A stretch of 48,738 nt of DNA from Caloranaerobacter sp. TR13. Its GTDB lineage: Bacteria > Bacillota > Clostridia > Tissierellales > Thermohalobacteraceae. Below, one piece after another: positions 42,337-48,738 of this stretch (the stretch's first letter is position 1; each line of letters begins with the position of its first letter). Below the pieces are notes generated by a model, which worked only from the letters and a program-made list of their open reading frames with translations, ran no database searches and was not told where the DNA came from. The stretch lies in assembly GCF_001316435.1 (NCBI RefSeq), contig NZ_JXLL01000014.1:1-48738 (forward strand), given 5' to 3'. Position numbers and translations under genes: made by a program.

Positions 42337-43620
42337 ATGAAAATACACGTTGTTAAACCTGGTGATTCAGTATGGTCAATAGCAAGAAAGTACGGGACAA
42401 CTCCTGAAAGTATTATAGAAGCTAATCAGCTGCAAGATTTACCGTATTTAATTGAAGGTCAGGCGTTAGTAATACCAAAAACTTATACTAGATATGTTGT
42501 AAAACCAGGGGATACAGTATGGACAATTAGTAGAAAATTTGGTGTAACTGTTGACAGTATTATAGAAGCGAATAATTTACCAAGCCCTAATTTTATTTAT
42601 CCAGGCATGATCTTAATAATACCGAGTAAAACTAAAAAGTATGGGGTAATTGAAGTAAATGGTTATATTGAACCAACAACTGCTGAGAAAGAGAAAAATA
42701 CAGTTCAAGAGGTTGGAGAGTTTTTAACTTATATTAGCCCTTTTAGTTATCAAGTTAATGCAGATGGAACACTTAATCCAATAAAAGATGAGGTAATATT
42801 GGAAGAATCAAAAAAATATGATATTGCACCTCTTTTAGTTGTTACAAACTTTAGAGGAGGTAATTTTGATACTAAATTAGCTCATACAATCTTAACAGAT
42901 GAAAAAATACAAAACACACTAATAGACAATATTATTAAAACTATGAAAAATAAGGGTTATAAAGGATTGAATATTGATTTTGAAAGAATACCACCAGCAG
43001 ATAGAGATTTGTATAATAATTTCTTAAGAAAAGTAGTAGATAGGCTTAAGCCTTTAGGATATCCTGTATCTACAGCGTTAGCACCAAAAACTTATGATAT
43101 TAGAAAAGGAGCATGGCATGGAGCACATGATTATAAAGCACATGGAGAAATAGTTGATTTTGTAATTTTAATGACATACGAATGGGGATGGTCTGGTGGA
43201 CCACCAATGGCAGTAGCTCCTATAAAACAAGTAAAGAAGGTGTTAGATTATGCACTAACAGTTATACCTAGTAGAAAGATTATGATAGGAATACCGTTAT
43301 ATGGTTACGATTGGACGCTGCCGTATATGCCTAAAGGAGAATGGGCAAAAAGAGTTAGTCCACAGACTGCTTTGAAGATTGCTGCAAAATATGGTGCTAA
43401 AATTGAGTATGACAAAGAGTCACAAGCACCGTATTTTAATTATATTGATGAAGAGAGAAATAAGCATATCGTATGGTTTGAAGATGCAAGAAGCATAGAA
43501 GCTAAATTCAAACTAGTGTATAGATATAATTTAAGAGGAGTAAGCTATTGGCTTTTAGGTTTATCATTCCCTCAAAATTGGGTTATGTTAGATGAATTAT
43601 TTGTAATTAAAAAAATATGA
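42337..43620 (+). CDS. YaaH/SleL-like spore cortex N-acetylglucosaminidase (2 LysM + GH18)
   Basis: 427 residues from ATG 42337; AAGGAGGTG lies upstream. Two LysM repeats occupy ~1-46 (KIHVVKPGDSVWSIARKYG) and ~48-95 (YVVKPGDTVWTISRKFG). A GH18 barrel follows with the catalytic region GLNIDFERIP (Glu as acid/base) and PVSTALAPKTYD, ILMTYEWGWSGGPP, VSYWLLGLSFPQNW. There is no signal peptide, as in SleL/YaaH, which coat spores from the mother-cell side and degrade cortex muropeptides during germination. It suggests a spore former. Confidence 0.88.
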   Translation: MKIHVVKPGDSVWSIARKYGTTPESIIEANQLQDLPYLIEGQALVIPKTYTRYVVKPGDTVWTISRKFGVTVDSIIEANNLPSPNFIYPGMILIIPSKTKKYGVIEVNGYIEPTTAEKEKNTVQEVGEFLTYISPFSYQVNADGTLNPIKDEVILEESKKYDIAPLLVVTNFRGGNFDTKLAHTILTDEKIQNTLIDNIIKTMKNKGYKGLNIDFERIPPADRDLYNNFLRKVVDRLKPLGYPVSTALAPKTYDIRKGAWHGAHDYKAHGEIVDFVILMTYEWGWSGGPPMAVAPIKQVKKVLDYALTVIPSRKIMIGIPLYGYDWTLPYMPKGEWAKRVSPQTALKIAAKYGAKIEYDKESQAPYFNYIDEERNKHIVWFEDARSIEAKFKLVYRYNLRGVSYWLLGLSFPQNWVMLDELFVIKKI

Positions 43621-43645
43621 CAGGTGAAAAGCCTGTCATATTTTA
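43616..43645 (+). terminator. Terminator after the YaaH-like gene
   Basis: TATGACAGG (43616-43624), loop of 7, CCTGTCATA (43632-43640), then TTTT. The stop codon is inside the left arm. Confidence 0.8.
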
Positions 43646-43753
43646 AATAGTACTATTGTACTAAGCATAAATTTATATATGTTAGAATAAGATATAGAGA
43701 AAATACTATTTTTGGTGTAGATAAGCATTATTTATATATAAAGGGGGTATTTT

Positions 43754-44194
43754 GTGAATAGGAAGTTATGGATTTTGCTTATAGTAGTAATTGTAATTTT
43801 GGGAATCATATTTATTCCTAAACTACTAAAAAATGAGGGTGGTAAAACGGTGAAGTTTGAAATTTTGAATAAAAACGAAGTACCGAAAAAAATACAAGAA
43901 TTGCTTCCTAGATATATGTCAGAAGAAAGAGCATTAGCATGTAAGATAGAAAACGAAGTATATGTAATAGTTACTAGAGGAGAGAAGAAAACAGCCGGGT
44001 ATACTGTTAATATAGACAGAATTGAAAAAGTAAAAAGTAAAGACAATTTTGATTTGATAGTTTATGCTGAGTACAAAGATCCTAAACCAAATGAATTAGT
44101 TGCTCAAGTCATTACATATCCTACAATTATAGTTAAAACTGAGCTAAATAAATTACCTAATAAAATTAAATTAGAAACGGAATATATTGATTAA
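43754..44194 (+). CDS. PrcB-like membrane-anchored protein
   Basis: 146 residues: GTG start with AAAGGGGG upstream, one N-terminal membrane helix (WILLIVVIVILGIIFIP, ~5-24), then a single domain matching the PrcB C-terminal family (YVIVTRGEKKTAGYTVNIDRI, VYAEYKDPKPNELVAQVITYPTIIVK). PrcB is named for a protease complex subunit of oral treponemes; the role in clostridia is unknown. It sits between two LysM protein genes with its own terminator. Confidence 0.75.
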   Translation: MNRKLWILLIVVIVILGIIFIPKLLKNEGGKTVKFEILNKNEVPKKIQELLPRYMSEERALACKIENEVYVIVTRGEKKTAGYTVNIDRIEKVKSKDNFDLIVYAEYKDPKPNELVAQVITYPTIIVKTELNKLPNKIKLETEYID

Positions 44195-44225
44195 TCATCA
44201 GCTGTATGCTGATGATTTTGGTTTT
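44193..44225 (+). terminator. Terminator after the PrcB-like gene
   Basis: AATCATCAGC (44193-44202), loop TGTAT, GCTGATGATT (44208-44217), followed by a broken T-run. Confidence 0.75.
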
Positions 44226-44303
44226 TTATCCATAAATTACATAAAGGAAATACTAAAAATTATGAATAATTTATATTAAAATAAATATAGGAGGAGGTTT
44301 ACT

Positions 44304-45431
44304 ATGAAAAACATAAGAAAAATTTTAGCAGGAACTTTAGCAGTAACAATTATTGGTACTTCATCAAGTGTTTTTGCTTGGACATATGAGGTTAAACCGG
44401 GAGATACCTATTGGAAAATCAGTCAGAAATATGGGATAAGTATAGGAACTCTAATGAAAGTAAACAATGCAAATGAAAATACCATATTATACGTTGGGGA
44501 CAAGCTAAACATTCCAGAAAGTGAAGATTTTTTTTACTATGTAGTTAAAAAAGGTGATACTCCTTATCTTATTAGTAAAAAATTTGGTGTAAAATTAGAC
44601 GAGCTATTAAAAATAAATGGTTTAAATAGTTCATCAATAATATATCCTGGAGATAAATTAAGGATACCTATTAATACTAATAGTAGTACTAATACTGATA
44701 GTAATACAAATAATACTAGTACTAATGCTAGCAAAAGTCAAAGTAGTATTAATTTTGAAACTAAAACTACAAAAACATATACGACGCATATTGTACAACC
44801 AGGAGATGATTTCTGGAAAATTAGTCAAAAATATGGTATTCCAATGTATGAGTTAATGAAAGTAAATAATGCAAATGATAAAACTGTATTATATGTTGGA
44901 GACAAATTGCTTATTCCGGTTTATAATGTTTCCGTTATGGAAACTGTGGGTGAAAAGTACGGTGAATATCTAGATTGGTGGAAAGGCGTACAATATCTTA
45001 TTCCAATAGGAGCGGAGTTCAAAGTAGTCGATTTTTATACAGGAAAATCATTTATGGCTAAGAGAACTACAGGAACGAATCATGCAGATGTTGAGACTTT
45101 AACAGCTGATGATACTAAGAAGCTTATAGAAATTTGGGGAGGACGTTTTAGTTGGACTAGAAGACCAGTGATAATTGAATATAAAGGAAGAAGAATTGCA
45201 GCTAGTGCTTCTGGAATGCCTCATGCAGGAAATGATAATGCTCCAGGTGGTGTATATACTTCTTGGAGAAGTGGCGGCTACAGTGGAGGAGTTAACTTAG
45301 ATTATATAAAGGGTAATGACATGAATGGAGTTTTTGATATACATTTTCTAAATAGTACAAGACATAAAGATGGAAAGATTGATGAAAAACATCAGTATTG
45401 TGTTAAAGTTGCAGCAGGATTAATTAAATAA
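44304..45431 (+). CDS. Secreted triple-LysM protein with unknown C-terminal domain
   Basis: 375 residues: signal peptide (1-26, ending SSVFAW), three LysM repeats at ~28-71, ~76-119 and ~154-198, an Asn/Ser/Thr-rich spacer (~122-150, low complexity) between the second and third, and a C-terminal domain of ~170 residues (YGEYLDWWKGVQYLIPIGAEF, TGTNHADVETLTADDTKKL, SASGMPHAGNDNAPGG, DIHFLNSTRHKDG). Histidines H257-type in GTNHAD and the later MPHAGN, DIHF and STRH suggest a metal or catalytic site, but I do not recognise the family. LysM 1 and 3 are far more alike than either is to 2. The protein binds peptidoglycan outside the cell. A good ribosome site (AGGAGGAGG) precedes the ATG. Confidence 0.75.
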   Translation: MKNIRKILAGTLAVTIIGTSSSVFAWTYEVKPGDTYWKISQKYGISIGTLMKVNNANENTILYVGDKLNIPESEDFFYYVVKKGDTPYLISKKFGVKLDELLKINGLNSSSIIYPGDKLRIPINTNSSTNTDSNTNNTSTNASKSQSSINFETKTTKTYTTHIVQPGDDFWKISQKYGIPMYELMKVNNANDKTVLYVGDKLLIPVYNVSVMETVGEKYGEYLDWWKGVQYLIPIGAEFKVVDFYTGKSFMAKRTTGTNHADVETLTADDTKKLIEIWGGRFSWTRRPVIIEYKGRRIAASASGMPHAGNDNAPGGVYTSWRSGGYSGGVNLDYIKGNDMNGVFDIHFLNSTRHKDGKIDEKHQYCVKVAAGLIK

Positions 45432-45435
45432 ATAT

Positions 45436-45468
45436 AAAAGCAGCCTATAGTTTAGGTTGCTTTTTTTT
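45436..45468 (+). terminator. Terminator after the triple-LysM gene
   Basis: AAAAGCAGCCTA (45436-45447) and TAGGTTGC plus Ts (45453-45468) form a stem with one G-U pair and eight trailing Ts. Confidence 0.85.
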
Positions 45469-45585
45469 GTTAAATTTAATGACAAAAGATATTTATATTA
45501 AAGGAAACATTTTTAATTTGTAGAATATAAATTAGTAAGACTTATTATGTGTAATTAATATACTAAAAGCTATGAGGTGATTTTT

Positions 45586-47970
45586 GTGAGAAAAGATTTA
45601 GTAGTACCAGTAGAAAAATTGAAGAATTCTTGTGATTTAAGTATTTTTCAATTTGAAACAACAGAAGATATAATCCCTATGAAAGAGATTATAGGTCAAG
45701 AAAGAGCGATGAAAGCCTTGAAATTCGGACTATCTGTAAAGAAAAAGGGGTATAACATATTTGTAACAGGGATTACTGGTACTGGAAGAAATAGCTATTC
45801 TTATTCGGTAGCAAAAGATTATGCAAAAAAAAGAAAGACGCCTGATGACTGGTGTTATGTATATAATTTCAATAAGCCTGAATGTCCTAAGGCTATAAGG
45901 CTTAAGGCAGGTCAAGGTATAGTTTTCAAAAGAGAAGTAGAAAATGTTATTTCAAAATTGAGAGTTGATATTCCAAAGGTATTTTCATCAAGAGAATACG
46001 AAGATAGAAAAAATTTGATTTATCATAACTATCAGAAAAAGGTTGAAGAAATAATAGATGAATTAAATGAAATAGCTAAAAATTATGGTTTTATATTTAA
46101 ACAAAATGAAAATGGTCTAATAAGCATACCACTAGTAGATGGAAGACCTATTAATGAAGACGAACTAGAAAATATTTCAGAAGAGGAAATAATTAAGTTA
46201 AGAGAGAATTCAAGTAAGTTAAGTGCTGAGGCATATGATATTTTTAATAAGTTTAGAAAATTAGATGAACAGTTAAGAGATAGATTAAAACAGCTTAATG
46301 AAAAAGTAGCTTTTGATGCAGTTGATTTTTATCTAGACCAATTAATGAAAAAGTATAAAGATAATGAAGAAATAGAAAAATTTTTAAATGAAATGGAAGA
46401 TGATATAATTAAGAATTTAAGTCAGTTTTTAGACAAAGAAGAAAGTAATAAATTGAGTGATATAATCGGTAAATTATCTAAGCAAGAAGATTTTTTTAAA
46501 AGATATGAAATAAATCTTTTTATAGATAATAGTAACTGCCAAGGAGCACCTGTAATTAGAGAAGCTAACCCTAACTATTATAATATGTTAGGTAAGATAG
46601 AATATGTTAATGAATCAAGTATGTTAAAGACTGATCATACAAGAATTAAACCAGGAGCTATACATGAAGCAAATGGAGGTTATTTAATAATACAAGCAAA
46701 AGATATATTAACTAATCCATTTGCATGGGATGGACTTAAAAGATCATTAATTAGTGAGGAAATAAAAATAGAGAATATTATAAAAGGTAGTGTTGTGGCA
46801 GAGACACTAAAACCTGAGCCTATACCTTTAGATGTTAAGGTAATTGTAATTGGAGATTATTACACGTATCAATTATTATATGATTATGATGATGATTTTA
46901 AGAAACTTTTTAAGATAAGAGCTGATTTTGACATTGAAATGGAAAGAAATGAAGAAAATATAAGAAAAATAGCATCATTTATAGCATCACATTGTAAAGG
47001 TGAAAATTTAAGGCATTTTCATAAATCAGCTATTGGTAAAGTAGTAGAATATTGCTCAAGATTAGCACAAGACCAAAGGAAACTTACTGCTAGATTTAAC
47101 GAAATTGTTGAATTACTTTACGAAGCTGATGCTTGGGCTGAGACTATGGGGGATTCAGTAGTTACAGATAAGCATATAGTAAAAGCGATAGAAGAAAAGA
47201 TACACAGGAATAATAAATATGAAGAAAAACTACAGGAACTGTTTAAAGATGGCACATTGATTATAGAAACATCAGGATGGAAAGTTGGAGAAATAAATGG
47301 TTTAGCTGTTATGGATTCAGGTCAATATTCTTTTGGTAGACCAAATAAGATAACAGTCTCAACATTTGTCGGAAAAGAAGGAATAATAAATATAGAAAGA
47401 GAAGTACAAAAAAGTGGAAGCATACATGATAAAGGAGTTTTAATTTTAAGTGGATATCTTGGTGAAAAATATGCAAGAGAAACCCCTTTATCTTTAACTG
47501 CAAGTATAACATTTGAGCAGTCTTATGAATTTATAGATGGTGATAGTGCTTCAAGTACTGAGCTATATGCATTATTATCTAGTCTTTCAGATTTACCAAT
47601 AAATCAGGCAATAGCTGTTACAGGTTCTGTAAATCAGAAGGGGATGATACAACCAATAGGAGGAGTAAATGAAAAAATTGAAGGTTTTTACAAAGTTTGC
47701 AAAAGCAAGGGTTTTAAAGGTGGAGAAGGAGTTATAATTCCCTATCAAAACATTAAAAATCTTATGTTAAGCGATGAGGTAATTCAAGCAGTTGAAGAAG
47801 GAAAGTTCACAATCTATGCTGTAAAAACTATTGAAGAAGGTATAGAAATTTTAACTGGTGTTCCAGCTGGCGAAATAGATGATAAGGGAAGATATCCAGT
47901 TGGCACTGTAAACTATTTAGTGCAGAAAAAACTTGATAAATATGCTAATATAAATAGAGAATATGATTAA
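45586..47970 (+). CDS. Lon-like ATP-dependent protease with N-terminal AAA region
   Basis: 794 residues from GTG 45586 (GAGGTGA at 45574-45580 upstream; the GTG at 45577 lies within it). The N-terminus has a P-loop-like GITGTGRNS (62-70), where the usual lysine is arginine. A long helical insertion follows (~150-300). The AAA-type central part has HEANGGYLIIQAKD. The C-terminal Lon (S16) protease domain shows the Ser-Lys dyad S654 (GDSASST) and K697 (GGVNEKIEGF). This is the AAA-Lon family widespread in clostridia, distinct from LonA and LonB; the substrate is unknown. Presumably a cytosolic quality-control or developmental protease. A terminator follows. Confidence 0.88.
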   Translation: MRKDLVVPVEKLKNSCDLSIFQFETTEDIIPMKEIIGQERAMKALKFGLSVKKKGYNIFVTGITGTGRNSYSYSVAKDYAKKRKTPDDWCYVYNFNKPECPKAIRLKAGQGIVFKREVENVISKLRVDIPKVFSSREYEDRKNLIYHNYQKKVEEIIDELNEIAKNYGFIFKQNENGLISIPLVDGRPINEDELENISEEEIIKLRENSSKLSAEAYDIFNKFRKLDEQLRDRLKQLNEKVAFDAVDFYLDQLMKKYKDNEEIEKFLNEMEDDIIKNLSQFLDKEESNKLSDIIGKLSKQEDFFKRYEINLFIDNSNCQGAPVIREANPNYYNMLGKIEYVNESSMLKTDHTRIKPGAIHEANGGYLIIQAKDILTNPFAWDGLKRSLISEEIKIENIIKGSVVAETLKPEPIPLDVKVIVIGDYYTYQLLYDYDDDFKKLFKIRADFDIEMERNEENIRKIASFIASHCKGENLRHFHKSAIGKVVEYCSRLAQDQRKLTARFNEIVELLYEADAWAETMGDSVVTDKHIVKAIEEKIHRNNKYEEKLQELFKDGTLIIETSGWKVGEINGLAVMDSGQYSFGRPNKITVSTFVGKEGIINIEREVQKSGSIHDKGVLILSGYLGEKYARETPLSLTASITFEQSYEFIDGDSASSTELYALLSSLSDLPINQAIAVTGSVNQKGMIQPIGGVNEKIEGFYKVCKSKGFKGGEGVIIPYQNIKNLMLSDEVIQAVEEGKFTIYAVKTIEEGIEILTGVPAGEIDDKGRYPVGTVNYLVQKKLDKYANINREYD

Positions 47971-47996
47971 GACTGAGGGATTTCCTCAGTCTTTTA
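47971..47996. terminator. Bidirectional terminator
   Basis: GACTGAGG (47971-47978), loop GATTT, CCTCAGTC (47984-47991), then TTTT, between the convergent Lon-like and cyclo-ligase genes; it includes the last codons of the latter. Confidence 0.85.
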
Positions 47997-48564
47997 AACA
48001 CTTTACAATACTTTTTTCTGTTATTATATAATCTACAGGAATATCATGTTTTTCTTGGTTTATTTTTTCAACAATTTGAAAATCAAATGCTAGAGCTACT
48101 TTTGGTACTGATTTACTTATATTAAGTAAAAATTTGTCATAATAGCCTCCACCATAACCTATTCTATAACCTCTTTTATCAAATACGACTCCTGGAACGA
48201 TAATCAAATCTAAAATTTGCGGTGAAACTTTTCTTATGAACTCTTTTTTAGGTTCTAATATGCCGTATGCACCGGTTGTAAGCTCGTTGTCATAATCTTT
48301 TAACTCTGAAAGAAGCAATTCTTTAGATTCTGTTAAACTTATAGGAATAATAATTTTTTTGCCGATTTCTAAAGATTTTTTGATTAATTTTTCTGTTTTT
48401 ACTTCGTTTCTAAAATCAATATAAGCCATAATATAATTAGCATTTTTGTAAAGTGTTGTATTTATTAATAAATCTATTATTTTATTACTCAGGTTGACTA
48501 TATCTTTATTAGAAAGTTCTTTTCTTTTGTTAAGTATTTTTTTTCTTAATTCATTTTTATCCAT
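47986..48564 (-). CDS. 5-formyltetrahydrofolate cyclo-ligase
   Basis: 192 residues, usual length. It converts 5-formyl-THF to methenyl-THF with ATP, recovering stored folate for one-carbon metabolism in the cytosol. Family motifs: N-terminal basic ATP-site start (KNELRKKILNKRKEL), FRNEVKTEKL, IPISLTESKELL, VPGVVFDKRGYRIGYGGGYYDKFL (the G-rich ATP loop) and DIPVDYIITE near the end. GAGGTGAAA lies upstream of the ATG. It is the last gene seen at this end. Confidence 0.92.
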   Translation of the reverse strand: MDKNELRKKILNKRKELSNKDIVNLSNKIIDLLINTTLYKNANYIMAYIDFRNEVKTEKLIKKSLEIGKKIIIPISLTESKELLLSELKDYDNELTTGAYGILEPKKEFIRKVSPQILDLIIVPGVVFDKRGYRIGYGGGYYDKFLLNISKSVPKVALAFDFQIVEKINQEKHDIPVDYIITEKSIVKCLKD

Positions 48565-48589
48565 AATTTCACCTCATTTATATTGTTTT

Positions 48590-48738
48590 TTTGCTATTAG
48601 CCTTTCGCTTTTCGCTTTTTCTATCAAACAAAATTAATTTTACATTTTACATTTTTAATTTTACATTTATTATCCTGCCCTTTGTCGCCTGTTCTCTGTT
48701 CCCTGTCAACTCTAGTACCCAGCACCTAGTACCCAGTA
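48590..48738. repeat. Low-complexity intergenic repeats at window edge
   Basis: Beyond the cyclo-ligase start the sequence has tandem TTTCGCT units (48602-48620), three TTTACATTT-like units (48639-48669) and two 11-base CTAGTACCCAG units (48712-48722 and 48726-48736) 14 bases apart. The pattern is cut off by the window end, so its extent and nature are open; no gene is visible. Confidence 0.5.

Noticed and set aside
48712..48738. CRISPR array at the right edge
   Set aside because: Units are 11 bases with 3-base gaps, far too short for repeat-spacer structure, and no cas genes are present.

Overview
The window is AT-rich (about 30% G+C by eye). It carries strong GGAGG-type ribosome binding sites, frequent TTG/GTG starts, rho-independent terminators and many typical Clostridia genes: a trimeric NAD-linked [FeFe] hydrogenase, a spore-type LysM/GH18 hydrolase, EndoA/EndoAI after alr, a Lon-like protease, and a secondary cell wall polymer cluster with CsaB. 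It most likely comes from an anaerobic, fermentative, spore-forming low-GC Firmicute of class Clostridia. The species is not determinable from the sequence; a Caloranaerobacter/Tepidimicrobium-like genome is a guess. I saw no rRNA, tRNA, insertion sequence, prophage or CRISPR array.

Layout. 1-1335: a decayed stretch, then a MntA/HepT toxin-antitoxin pair. 1.4-3.8 kb: a secreted GH18-like protein and a small anchored protein, bracketed by three near-identical terminator hairpins. 3.8-8.1 kb (minus): hydCBA hydrogenase operon. 8.2-8.7 kb: a CopZ-like [2Fe-2S] protein whose true reading frame passes through an in-frame UGA followed by a bacterial SECIS-like hairpin, so it is very probably a selenoprotein. 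9.1-11.7 kb: Fur-type iron operon with FeoB split into two genes, a zinc-ribbon protein and FeoA. 11.9-15.4 kb: GlnK/GlnL-type two-component system and an acidic amino acid symporter with a GlnL-type direct repeat in its promoter. 16.0-23.9 kb: D-xylose ABC transporter xylFGH followed by a XylFII/LytS/YesN-type sugar-sensing module. 24.2-26.5 kb: glnA behind a structured leader, then an ANTAR-domain regulator that probably acts on that leader. 26.5-33.5 kb: LysM 5'-nucleotidase, two unknown proteins, an AcpS-NnrD fusion, a LolA-like lipoprotein, alr and ndoAI-ndoA. 33.6-40.5 kb: an anchored coiled-coil protein, then a cell-surface polysaccharide operon (GT4, DUF4330, unknown, O-antigen ligase-like, CsaB, TagA) and YitT. 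40.5-48.7 kb: split transketolase, YaaH/SleL-like hydrolase, PrcB-like protein, triple-LysM protein, Lon-like protease, 5-formyl-THF cyclo-ligase, and the start of a low-complexity intergenic repeat.

The main theme is regulation readable in the sequence: Fur boxes before feo, a TTTTGT-N4-TTTTGT repeat before the symporter, possible Rex half-sites before hyd, an ANTAR-type hexaloop hairpin exclusive with a terminator before glnA, and a hairpin that appears to bridge an over-long Shine-Dalgarno spacing before the polysaccharide operon. The strongest single observation is the UGA/SECIS selenoprotein at 8210-8689, which a standard gene caller would truncate to begin at 8333.
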